Of a DNA stretch of 64,000 nt, positions 18,620-27,127 are shown piece by piece. The position numbers were made by a program, and so were the translations under genes. Position 1 is the first letter of the stretch. Each line of letters opens with the position of its first letter. The notes beneath the pieces were generated by a model. The model searched no databases, was not told where the DNA came from, and saw only the letters and a program-made list of their open reading frames with translations. This DNA is from Pedobacter cryoconitis (GTDB taxonomy: Bacteria; Bacteroidota; Bacteroidia; Sphingobacteriales; Sphingobacteriaceae): assembly GCF_001590605.1 (NCBI RefSeq), contig NZ_CP014504.1, positions 1,984,001-2,048,000 on the forward strand, read 5' to 3'.

Positions 18620-20986
18620 ATGTTTAGACTTGACCTTAAAATAGCTTTACGGAGCCTTTGGAAAAATAAAGGATATACCATAATTAATATAGGAGGCCTG
18701 GCCATCGGGCTGGCCAGCTGTATGATCCTTTTACTCTATGTCGCCTACGAATGGAGTTACGACAAACAGTTCACGAACTATGATAAAACTTACGTCATTT
18801 ATAACAACTCTAAAGCCAGCACACAAACCTTTAGCTGGGCATGGACACCAGGCGCTATGGCCGATGAAGTGCGGACTAAAATAACAGGCGTTGCCTATTC
18901 CTCCCACTCCACCTACCCACAAGAAGAACTGATCAGTAATGGAGAAAAGAACTTCAAGAAAAAAGCCGTTTACACAGACCCAACCTTCCTGAAAATATTT
19001 GATTACAAATTTATTAAAGGAAACCCAAATACAGTGCTAACCAACATCAACTCGGTTATTCTGACTAAGACCATGGCTAAAAATCTCTTTGGCGATGAAG
19101 ACCCCATTAACAAAACAGTAAAATTACAGCATACCGAAGTCTTAAAAGTAGAAGCCGTAATTGAAGATGTTCCCATCAACAGCAGTATTCAATTCGACTA
19201 CCTGATGCCTTATGCCCTATTTCTCAAACAAAATCCCTGGGCAAAAGACATCAATTGGGGAAATAGCATGTGCCTGACCGTAATTCAGCTTCAAAGCAAT
19301 ACCTTTTTTGACAAAGCCAACAGTCAGATCAGGGATATTTTCAAAAACCACTCCAAAGACGCTACCAATGTAGGGCTGATGCATCCTTTAGCCAAATGGC
19401 ATTTATACGATAATTTTGAGAACGGAAAATCCGTTGGAGGCAAAATAGATCAGCTCAGGATATTTCTGATCCTGGCCTTCTGTATACTTTTAATTGCCTG
19501 TGTAAACTTCATGAACCTTTCTACAGCCAAATCAGAAAAAAGAGCTAAAGAAGTTGGCGTCAGAAAGGCTATTGGCTCTTCAAGAGGAGCCCTGATTGGT
19601 CAGTTTATGATAGAATCTGTTTTACTCTCTTTTATGGCGATGCTGGTTGCTTTTATTTTAATGGAGATCAGTCTTCCCTACTTTAATGCCCTGTTAAACA
19701 TTAAACTGACTATCAATTATTACAATTGGATATTCTGGGTAGTGCTCATCAGCCTCACTGCATTCACAGGCTTTATAGCAGGAAGTTATCCAGCATTTTA
19801 CCTCTCCTCCTTTGAACCCGTTAAAGTACTAAAGAGCTTCAGTACCGCAGGCAGCTCATCCCTTTCCGTAAGAAAAGCTTTAGTGGTCTTTCAATTCGTA
19901 TTTGCAGCTTCTTTAATCATCTGTACAATCGTTATTTATCAGCAGCTCAACTTTATTAAAAACAAACCAATAGGTTATAACAGGGCCAGTTTAATAGAAA
20001 TACCCATACAAGGAAATCTTGCAGGCAAAGAAAAACTAGCACTCTTAAAAGAAAAGTTACTTAAAACAGGAGCAGTTACCGGCGTAACCGCCTTTAGCAG
20101 AAGTATAAGTGAAGGCGGAAACAACACCTTTAACGTTTCCTGGCCAGGTAAAAACCCTAAAGAAGATGTCTTGTTCAATCACCGTGATGCAGGAGAAGAT
20201 TTTGCAAAAACTGTGGGTTCCGAAATGGTCAATGGCAGAGATTTTTCTGCCCAATTTACCGCAGATTCTACCAATATAGTGGTTAATCAAGCAGCAGTGA
20301 AAGTAATGGGCTTGAAAAAACCCATAGGTACAGTTATCAATATTATGGGTAAACCCTTTACCATTATCGGTGTAATGAAAGACTTTGTCATGGAATCTCC
20401 CTACAAAAATGCAGCTCCTATGTTTATCAGCAATCGCATTGAGGGCGCTACTTATGTGATCGCCAAACTGAATCCTGCACAAAGCATCCTGAACGCGACC
20501 ACAAAAGTTGACGAGGTAGTTAAAGCATTAAACCCTAATTTCCCGGTAGACAGGAAGTTTGTAGAGGATAGCTTCCAGCAGAAATTCCAGGATGAACGCT
20601 TATTAGGTATTCTATCTAACTGGTTTGGTGGCTTCGCTATTTTCATTTCCTGCCTTGGCTTATTAGGACTTGCCCTGTTCATGGCAGAACAAAGAAAAAA
20701 AGAAATCAGTATCCGTAAAGTTCTGGGCGCAACCACGCTGAATATCCTGACACTGCTCAACAAAGACTTCATTAAACTGGTCGCCATCGCTAACCTGATT
20801 GCCTTTCCCCTATCCTATATTATTATCAGCAAATGGTTATCAGCCTTTGAATTTAATGTAGGGATAACCATTCTGCCCTTTGCCATAGCTACAGGCTTGT
20901 CCCTGATCATCGCTATACTCACCGTTAGTGTACAATCAGTAAAAGTTGCCAAAGCTACCCCTATAGACTCCTTAAAACACGAATAG
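18620..20986 (+). CDS. ABC transporter permease, FtsX/MacB type
   Basis: About 788 residues from the ATG at 18620 (MFRLDLKIALRSLWKNKGYT, the usual start of Bacteroidota members). The layout is membrane helix, periplasmic MacB_PCD domain, three helices of an FtsX domain (about 275-405), then a second periplasmic domain and a second FtsX domain near the C-terminus (about 670-785). KEVGVRKAIGSSRGALIGQF and KEISIRKVLGATTLNIL are the two FtsX cytoplasmic motifs. Such duplicated permeases usually work with a LolD-type ATPase in lipoprotein handling or peptide efflux; no ATPase gene is next to it. A strong terminator follows. Confidence 0.9.
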   Translation: MFRLDLKIALRSLWKNKGYTIINIGGLAIGLASCMILLLYVAYEWSYDKQFTNYDKTYVIYNNSKASTQTFSWAWTPGAMADEVRTKITGVAYSSHSTYPQEELISNGEKNFKKKAVYTDPTFLKIFDYKFIKGNPNTVLTNINSVILTKTMAKNLFGDEDPINKTVKLQHTEVLKVEAVIEDVPINSSIQFDYLMPYALFLKQNPWAKDINWGNSMCLTVIQLQSNTFFDKANSQIRDIFKNHSKDATNVGLMHPLAKWHLYDNFENGKSVGGKIDQLRIFLILAFCILLIACVNFMNLSTAKSEKRAKEVGVRKAIGSSRGALIGQFMIESVLLSFMAMLVAFILMEISLPYFNALLNIKLTINYYNWIFWVVLISLTAFTGFIAGSYPAFYLSSFEPVKVLKSFSTAGSSSLSVRKALVVFQFVFAASLIICTIVIYQQLNFIKNKPIGYNRASLIEIPIQGNLAGKEKLALLKEKLLKTGAVTGVTAFSRSISEGGNNTFNVSWPGKNPKEDVLFNHRDAGEDFAKTVGSEMVNGRDFSAQFTADSTNIVVNQAAVKVMGLKKPIGTVINIMGKPFTIIGVMKDFVMESPYKNAAPMFISNRIEGATYVIAKLNPAQSILNATTKVDEVVKALNPNFPVDRKFVEDSFQQKFQDERLLGILSNWFGGFAIFISCLGLLGLALFMAEQRKKEISIRKVLGATTLNILTLLNKDFIKLVAIANLIAFPLSYIIISKWLSAFEFNVGITILPFAIATGLSLIIAILTVSVQSVKVAKATPIDSLKHE

Positions 20987-21006
20987 AGAAGATCTTAAAC
21001 ATAAAA

Positions 21007-21037
21007 AAACGCCTCACGAGATATTCGTGAGGCGTTT
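21007..21037. terminator. Bidirectional terminator between the permease gene and pnp
   Basis: AAACGCCTCACGA and TCGTGAGGCGTTT form a perfect 13-bp stem with a five-base loop, preceded by an A run. It lies between the stops of two convergent genes (20986 and 21061). Confidence 0.9.
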
Positions 21038-21060
21038 CCTATTTATATGTTAATGATAAA

Positions 21061-23205
21061 CTAAGCAGGCTTAGTCTCTACACCTTCTGGTTTCGGAGGA
21101 CGAGGCAATAAAGCTTTTCTGGAAAGTTTCATTTTACCTTGTTTATCAATATCTAACAATTTAACCTGGATTTTGTCACCTTCTTTAAGGACACCATCCA
21201 TAGTTTCTAAACGTTCCCAGGCAATCTCAGAAATGTGAAGTAAACCATCTTTACCTGGCATAATCTCAACGAAAGCACCAAACGGCATGATAGATTTTAC
21301 TTTACCATCATAAGTAGCACCTATGTCTGGTTTAGCAGCGATTGCGTTAATACGTTTAACAGCAGCATCAATAGCAGCTTTATTATCCGCGAAGATTTCA
21401 ACGATACCTTTGTTACCAACCTCTTCAATAGAGATAGATGCGCCAGTTTCACGTTGCATTTCCTGAATAATTTTACCGCCTGGGCCGATTACAGCACCTA
21501 TGAATTCCTTGTCAATACTTAAAGAAACGATACGAGGAGCGTGATCCTTGTAATCTTCACGTGGAGCAGAGATAGTTTTAGCCATCTCATTTAAGATATG
21601 TAAACGAGCCTCATTAGCTTGTTTCAGGGCAGCAGTTAAAACTTCCCATTTCAAACCATTGATTTTTAAGTCCATTTGACAAGCAACGATACCTTTTTCA
21701 GTACCAGTAACCTTAAAGTCCATATCACCTAAATGATCTTCATCACCAAGGATATCAGTAAGGATCGCATATTTACCAGTTTTCTCATCAGTAATTAATC
21801 CCATTGCAATACCCGAAACCGGAGCTTTGATTTTAATACCTGCATCCATTAATGCTAATGTACCAGCACAAACAGTTGCCATAGAAGAAGAACCGTTAGA
21901 TTCAAGAATATCAGAAACGATACGGATTGTGTATGGGTTTTCTTCTAAACCTGGTAATACTTTTCTTAAAGAACGCATAGCCAAATGACCATGACCAATT
22001 TCACGACGGCCAGCACCTCTGTTCGGGCGAACTTCACCTGTAGAGAAACCTGGGAAATTGTAGTGCAATAAGAATTTGTTGTAACCATTAACGAAAGCAC
22101 CATCAATCATTTGCTCATCGTCTTTAGAACCTAAAGTAACCGTAGTTAATGATTGAGTTTCGCCACGCGTAAATACTGCCGAACCGTGAGCAGAAGGCAA
22201 GTAACTTACCTCACTCCAGATAGGACGTACAGTACGTACATCACGACCATCTAAACGCATACCTTCGTCTAAAACAAGGTTACGGATAGCATCGTATTGT
22301 ACATCATGGAAATATTTTTTAGCTAAGAAAGCAGTAACTGCATCAACCTCTTCACCAAGCGTTGCTACGAAAGCTGCTGAAATCTCAGCAAATTTCTCCG
22401 TACGCTCACCTTTAGAAGTCTGGCTTTTAGCCACAGCATAAACCTGATCATAAGTAGCCGCATAAACCTGCTCTTTTAATTCCGGGTTGCTATCTTCGTG
22501 TGAATACTCACGTTTTTTAGTTTTACCTACTGCCTCAGCAAGTTCTTTTTGAACTTTAACCTGAATAACGATCGCTTTATGTGCGAATTCGATAGCTTCA
22601 ACCATTTCTTCTTCAGAAATTTCATCAGCTTCACCTTCAACCATAACGATGTCATTTTCAGTACCAGCTACTAAGAATTCTAAAGTAGCACGTTCTAAAT
22701 CACTAACATATGGATTGATCACTAATTGACCATCAATTTTAGCCACACGAACTTCAGAGATTGGTCCGTTAAAAGGAATATCAGAAACAGCGATGGCAGC
22801 TGAAGCAGCTAAACCAGCCAATGAATCTGGCATTATATTTTTATCAGAAGAAATCAATGTGATCATTACCTGAGTATCAGAGTGATAATCTTCAGGGAAC
22901 ATCGGACGCAAAGCACGGTCAACCAGACGGGAGATTAAAACCTCATAGTCAGATAATCTAGCCTCACGACGTAAGAAACCACCTGGAATACGACCAGCAG
23001 CCGCATATTTTTCCTGGTAATCTACAGATAAAGGTAAAAAGTCAACACCAGCTTTAGCACCTACTGAAGAAACTACAGTCGCTAATAACATTGTGTCACC
23101 CATTCTTACCACAACGGATCCATCAGCCTGTTTAGCTAATTTTCCTGTTTCAATTTCGATGGTTCTTCCATCTCCAAGATCGAACGATTTTTTTATTACA
23201 TTCAT
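21061..23205 (-). CDS. pnp: Polyribonucleotide nucleotidyltransferase (PNPase)
   Basis: A 714-residue phosphorolytic 3'-5' exoribonuclease. It has two RNase PH-like domains (about 1-220 and 310-540, with RRNEIGHGxLA-type motif [14 protein letters not shown] near 380). A KH domain follows at about 550-615 ([16 protein letters not shown]), then an S1 domain at about 620-690 ([19 protein letters not shown]). The length is normal. As in many bacteria it sits downstream of rpsO, though a hairpin separates the two. Confidence 0.97.
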   Translation of the reverse strand: MNVIKKSFDLGDGRTIEIETGKLAKQADGSVVVRMGDTMLLATVVSSVGAKAGVDFLPLSVDYQEKYAAAGRIPGGFLRREARLSDYEVLISRLVDRALRPMFPEDYHSDTQVMITLISSDKNIMPDSLAGLAASAAIAVSDIPFNGPISEVRVAKIDGQLVINPYVSDLERATLEFLVAGTENDIVMVEGEADEISEEEMVEAIEFAHKAIVIQVKVQKELAEAVGKTKKREYSHEDSNPELKEQVYAATYDQVYAVAKSQTSKGERTEKFAEISAAFVATLGEEVDAVTAFLAKKYFHDVQYDAIRNLVLDEGMRLDGRDVRTVRPIWSEVSYLPSAHGSAVFTRGETQSLTTVTLGSKDDEQMIDGAFVNGYNKFLLHYNFPGFSTGEVRPNRGAGRREIGHGHLAMRSLRKVLPGLEENPYTIRIVSDILESNGSSSMATVCAGTLALMDAGIKIKAPVSGIAMGLITDEKTGKYAILTDILGDEDHLGDMDFKVTGTEKGIVACQMDLKINGLKWEVLTAALKQANEARLHILNEMAKTISAPREDYKDHAPRIVSLSIDKEFIGAVIGPGGKIIQEMQRETGASISIEEVGNKGIVEIFADNKAAIDAAVKRINAIAAKPDIGATYDGKVKSIMPFGAFVEIMPGKDGLLHISEIAWERLETMDGVLKEGDKIQVKLLDIDKQGKMKLSRKALLPRPPKPEGVETKPA

Positions 23206-23278
23206 TTACAAATTGTTGCGGTGTGTTTTCCTCTTTCGACACACCAGATTTATATATTATATTTTTATATTTCAATTA

Positions 23279-23305
23279 AAAAAGCCATCCCTAAGAATGG
23301 CTTTT
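23279..23305. terminator. Hairpin between rpsO and pnp
   Basis: AAAAGCCAT and ATGGCTTTT pair around a short loop just after the rpsO stop. It can end or attenuate the rpsO transcript; readthrough into pnp is possible, since the region before pnp shows no obvious -7 box. Confidence 0.7.
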
Positions 23306-23321
23306 CTTGATATTTTAACGC

Positions 23322-23627
23322 TTATTTGCTATCTCTTGTCGAACCTAATGGTTTGATAATGTCTCTCAGCCCTAAAGCTTTGATAATAGCACGGTAACGA
23401 TTGATATCTTTTTTAAACAGGTAAGCCAAAATACCACGGCGTTTACCTACTAATTTTTGAAGAGACAATTGAGTAGAAAAATCCTTACGGTTTTTCTTTA
23501 AGTGTCCTGTTAAGTGCGCGATACGGTAAGTGAATAACGCTACTTGTCCTTCAGCAGATCCTGTGTTAGTTTCTACTTCGCCGTGAGTTTTGAAAATGTC
23601 GGCTTTTACTTCTTTACTTAAATACAT
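23322..23627 (-). CDS. rpsO: 30S ribosomal protein S15
   Basis: A 101-residue ribosomal protein that binds 16S rRNA in the platform of the small subunit. TNTGSAEGQVALFTYRIAHL near residues 21-40 and KRRGILAYLFKKDINRYRAI near 62-81 are strongly conserved. It is about ten residues longer than E. coli S15, with a short C-terminal tail (GSTRDSK). It is followed by pnp. Confidence 0.97.
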   Translation of the reverse strand: MYLSKEVKADIFKTHGEVETNTGSAEGQVALFTYRIAHLTGHLKKNRKDFSTQLSLQKLVGKRRGILAYLFKKDINRYRAIIKALGLRDIIKPLGSTRDSK

Positions 23628-23671
23628 TGCTTGAATTATACTAAAGTGTATATTGATTAATTAATTACGCG

Positions 23672-23679
23672 CAAAGATA
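23672..23679 (-). promoter_or_regulatory. -7 promoter element upstream of rpsO
   Basis: On the minus strand TATCTTTG matches TAnnTTTG and lies 45-52 bp before the rpsO ATG. The -33 region is not a good TTTG. Confidence 0.5.
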
Positions 23680-23742
23680 GTGTAAGTTTTCAGGATAAAC
23701 ACGTATCCTGATAAAATATTTCAATAACAAGTCCTCAAACTT

Positions 23743-23750
23743 TACTTTTG
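23743..23750 (+). promoter_or_regulatory. -7 promoter element almost touching the thioesterase ATG
   Basis: TACTTTTG fits TAnnTTTG exactly and ends four bases before the ATG at 23755. At the tRNA-Ser promoter in this window the mature RNA starts five bases after the same element, so the mRNA here would start at or next to the A of the ATG. Confidence 0.4.
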
Positions 23751-23754
23751 CACG

Positions 23755-24174
23755 ATGGAAAAGACTGAATATAGTGTATTTGAGACAGAACTCAGCGTAA
23801 GGCCCGATGATATAGACATGTTTAACCATGTACACAACAGTAAATACTTTGACTACGTATTGGCCGCCCGTTACCATCAGATGGAGAAATTCTACAAAAT
23901 GCCGATGGAAGACTTCTTGAAAAGCGGTTTCGGCTGGGTGGTCAGAACTGCCCACGTAGACTATAAAAGACCACTGATTTTAGGGGATCAGCTTAAAATA
24001 AGAACAGGCATTTTTACTATTAATGACAAAGGATGCCGCGTGCAATTTGAAATAGAAAACGTGCGTACAGGAAAAATAGCCTCAGATGGCTGGTTTGATT
24101 ATGTTTTAATCGATACTATTACAGGAAAAGGCTGTAAAGTAAGTGAAGATATGATCCAGGCCTATTCTGTATAA
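23755..24174 (+). CDS. Acyl-CoA thioesterase, hotdog fold
   Basis: A 139-residue 4HBT/FcbB-type thioesterase. VRPDDIDMFNHVHNSKYFDYV at residues 15-35 is the active-site helix region with the usual Asp (D21), and YKRPLILGDQL follows near 72. It probably hydrolyses an acyl-CoA; the chain specificity is unknown. Immediately after its stop lie degenerate copies of a 20-bp sequence that resembles its own last codons. The promoter box leaves almost no leader. Confidence 0.85.
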   Translation: MEKTEYSVFETELSVRPDDIDMFNHVHNSKYFDYVLAARYHQMEKFYKMPMEDFLKSGFGWVVRTAHVDYKRPLILGDQLKIRTGIFTINDKGCRVQFEIENVRTGKIASDGWFDYVLIDTITGKGCKVSEDMIQAYSV

Positions 24175-24230
24175 AAAGCTCGTTGGTGTAAAAAACTTGT
24201 TCAGTGTACAAAAAAGCCTGTTCAGTGTGA
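24161..24230. repeat. Short tandem repeat at the 3' end of the thioesterase gene
   Basis: Four degenerate units of about 18-21 bp, with the pattern CCTGTTCAGTGTACAAAAA. The first overlaps the thioesterase stop (CCTATTCTGTATAAAAA). The later ones read CTCGTTGGTGTAAAAAA, CTTGTTCAGTGTACAAAAAA and CCTGTTCAGTGTGAAA. It lies 70-135 bp before the MATE gene ATG. Confidence 0.55.
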
Positions 24231-24297
24231 AATGACAACTTTTATTACATAATTTATTTATATTGAACAGCCTATTATTGCATAGGATAATAATTAC

Positions 24298-25716
24298 ATG
24301 ACAACACAACAAAACAGCTCTACCAGCAAAATATTTGACTTACTCAAACAAGCAATCCAGGGAAAAGAATTAGACTTTACCCAGGGCAGTATGCGCAGAG
24401 CTGTTTTACTGCTGGCCATCCCGATGATGCTCGAGATGATCATGGAATCTGTCTTTGCACTGGTAGACCTTTACTTTGTAGGCCATCTTCACAATAGCAG
24501 TGAAGCCATACAAACCGTTGGTTTAACAGAATCTGTACTGGCAATTATTTATTCCCTTGCAGTTGGGATGAGTATGGCAGCTACCGCGGTAGTAGCCAGA
24601 AGGATCGGAGAAAAAGATCCCGTTGCTGCTGCAAAAGCGGGGATGCAGGCTATATTAGTCGCTGTTGCCTTCAATCTGGCACTTAGCGTAGCTGGATTTA
24701 TTTATGCGTCTGAAATCCTGATGCTGATGGGCGCTTCGGCAAGCACAGCTGCAGCAGGCACACCTTTCATCCAGATCATGATGTGCGGAAGCACTATTAT
24801 AGTACTATTATTTCTGATCAACGGAATTTTCAGAGGCGCCGGAAATGCAGCTATTGCCATGAAAAGCTTATGGGTAGCCAATGTTGCCAATATCATTTTA
24901 TGTCCGATACTTATTAATGGCTTTGGCCCTATTCCAGCTTTTGGATTAACCGGAGCTGCCATAGCAACAACGATAGGCAGAGGACTGGGCGTGTGTTACC
25001 AGGTCTATCAATTGATTAAAGGCAACGGTCAGTTAAAAATAAAACTAACCTATTTTATCCCTCAATCACAACAAATCATCTCACTGCTGAAAATTGCAGT
25101 TCCCGCTATATTCCAATTCGTCATCGCTTCCTGCAGCTGGATTTTCCTTGCACAACTGGTTGCCACTACAGGTGGAGATCACGGCTCAGCAGGTTATCAG
25201 ACCGCATTAAGGCTCATGATGTTCTTTATGCTGCCAGCCTGGGGCTTAAGTGGGGCAGCCGCAACACTGGTTGGACAAAACCTGGGTGCAAAAAACCTGA
25301 AAAGAGCGGAAGATTCCGTATGGCAAACCACTAAGTATATCTTAATTTATATGGGGATAGCCATGGTGCTCTGCCTTTTGGCCGGACACTATTTCATCTC
25401 CTTCTTTACAGACGACGTCCTTATTCAGCAGGTAGCTGCCAGAGGACTGAACATGATGAGTGCAGGATTTCTATTTTATGGTGTAGGCATGGTCATGACC
25501 AGTACCTTTAACGGTGCAGGAGATACCACAACCCCTACGCTGATTAACTTCTTTGGCTTCTGGTTATTCCAGATCCCACTGGCATTTGTATTGGCTAAAC
25601 ATTTCAATATGGGGCCAGATGGTGTATTTATAGCGATCCCAGTTGCAGAAACAGGAATTGCCATTGCAGGATATTTGTTATTTAAAAAAGGCAGCTGGAA
25701 AACTAAGCAGGTTTAA
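24298..25716 (+). CDS. MATE family efflux transporter
   Basis: A 472-residue membrane protein with the expected twelve hydrophobic segments in two halves. Family features include IPMMLEMIMESVFALVDLYFV near residues 40-60 (first helix) and GAAATLVGQNLGAKNLKRAE near 318-337 (start of the second half). MATE proteins export cationic drugs or metabolites in exchange for Na+ or H+; the substrate is unknown. About 40 charged residues precede the first helix. Confidence 0.93.
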   Translation: MTTQQNSSTSKIFDLLKQAIQGKELDFTQGSMRRAVLLLAIPMMLEMIMESVFALVDLYFVGHLHNSSEAIQTVGLTESVLAIIYSLAVGMSMAATAVVARRIGEKDPVAAAKAGMQAILVAVAFNLALSVAGFIYASEILMLMGASASTAAAGTPFIQIMMCGSTIIVLLFLINGIFRGAGNAAIAMKSLWVANVANIILCPILINGFGPIPAFGLTGAAIATTIGRGLGVCYQVYQLIKGNGQLKIKLTYFIPQSQQIISLLKIAVPAIFQFVIASCSWIFLAQLVATTGGDHGSAGYQTALRLMMFFMLPAWGLSGAAATLVGQNLGAKNLKRAEDSVWQTTKYILIYMGIAMVLCLLAGHYFISFFTDDVLIQQVAARGLNMMSAGFLFYGVGMVMTSTFNGAGDTTTPTLINFFGFWLFQIPLAFVLAKHFNMGPDGVFIAIPVAETGIAIAGYLLFKKGSWKTKQV

Positions 25717-25813
25717 CGACCTGCTTAGTCAAGAGCGTTAATTTCCTTTAAAGCATTCCCCTTACTTATTCCCCCCACCCATTCAACTCCATACTTTAAT
25801 GTACATTCCTCAA

Positions 25814-27103
25814 CTATTCCCGCCCGTTCAACTCCTTAATAATATTCCTGTAAAACCGCTGCAACAGCGAACTCTCTTCAGTGATAATCTCTGCATTACC
25901 CAACATACCGTTTTTGAGTACTATTTTATGTAAATTATCTTTGCTTTCAAACGTCTTAAAGCCAACCTTGGCAATAAAAACACTATCTCTGAATGCCACA
26001 TCCGAAATGTAATTGATGTTCCCTCTGATCATACCAAACTGCTCATAAGGATAACTATGCATCTTGATTAAAGTACGCTGACCAATACGGATCTTTCCCA
26101 TATTATTCTGCGGAATCTGTATCTCCCCAAAAAAGTCAGTATTTCCAGGATTAATCACAAACAACTCCTGATTCACCGCCACACTCTGATTCTGCTGAAT
26201 AACCCCGGCATAACCAAGCGTTCCGGAAACCGGCGCCAATACCACATACTGATTAATCCATACTTCCGTATCACTGATCACACTATTAATTGCCTGTAAA
26301 AACTTAGCCCGCTGCTCTGCGATCGTATTCTCAAGATCCAGAATTTCCTTTTCCTTGGTAGCATAAGCGACCGAATTATTCAATAAAGCCGTTTCAGTTT
26401 GCTGCAAAGGATATTTTCCAGATAAGTATTTATTTTCCTGTTCCTGAAACTCACTTTTCGAAATGACATTTTTAGCCATTAACTTTTGATAAGAAAGATA
26501 CTGCTGCTCAATATTCGCATACTCCTTTTGCTGTATCTTCTGCTGGGTCATAATCTGGCTCTTAAGCCCCTTAATAGACTGCAAATCTCTTTCCAGATAA
26601 ATACGCTTTTCCTGATAATAACCGCCCTTTTGAGTAGAAAGATATTTCACATATTCCTGGTAGAAATTCTGATAAGCAGCCTGCAATTCACCCAGATTAC
26701 TATTTGGCGACAACAAAGACAGACTTAACGGTTTAGCGCTCAAAACCAACTCACGCAACGCCTTTAATTGCGCTGAAAGCTTAAGCACATCCCGGTGCGA
26801 ACCCGTACTTTCCAAAAAAGCCAATGGTGCCCCTATTTCTACCTTTTTATTTTCTGGCAGCAACAACTCCATTAACTTACCCGCCCGCTTTGCATAAACA
26901 GGCTTAGGCGCATTGAGTGAATTAATTTTCAAACTCGTACTAATCACATCCGGATACCGGATAAAAGCAGCAAGCAGAATTATACTTAAGATGACAAAAA
27001 AGACAACCATAATACCCCGGCGAAGTATCCATGCCGGTACAGCCGTGATAATTTCATTCACCTCTTCACTATGATTCTCCTGATATATAGGTTCTTGTGG
27101 CAT
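25814..27103 (-). CDS. HlyD family secretion protein (adaptor of peptide exporter)
   Basis: A 429-residue membrane-fusion protein. One N-terminal membrane helix (about 33-50) is followed by a half-lipoyl domain (VYAKRAGKLMELLLPENKKVEIG near 88-110). A long coiled coil spans about 140-275, and the second lipoyl half (VVLAPVSGTLGYAGVIQQNQ) is near 287-306. It starts 24 bp after the C39-ABC exporter gene and would connect that exporter to the outer membrane; the outer-membrane TolC-like partner is not in the window. Confidence 0.92.
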   Translation of the reverse strand: MPQEPIYQENHSEEVNEIITAVPAWILRRGIMVVFFVILSIILLAAFIRYPDVISTSLKINSLNAPKPVYAKRAGKLMELLLPENKKVEIGAPLAFLESTGSHRDVLKLSAQLKALRELVLSAKPLSLSLLSPNSNLGELQAAYQNFYQEYVKYLSTQKGGYYQEKRIYLERDLQSIKGLKSQIMTQQKIQQKEYANIEQQYLSYQKLMAKNVISKSEFQEQENKYLSGKYPLQQTETALLNNSVAYATKEKEILDLENTIAEQRAKFLQAINSVISDTEVWINQYVVLAPVSGTLGYAGVIQQNQSVAVNQELFVINPGNTDFFGEIQIPQNNMGKIRIGQRTLIKMHSYPYEQFGMIRGNINYISDVAFRDSVFIAKVGFKTFESKDNLHKIVLKNGMLGNAEIITEESSLLQRFYRNIIKELNGRE

Positions 27104-27127
27104 TTATATTCCGTGTAATTTGATCCG

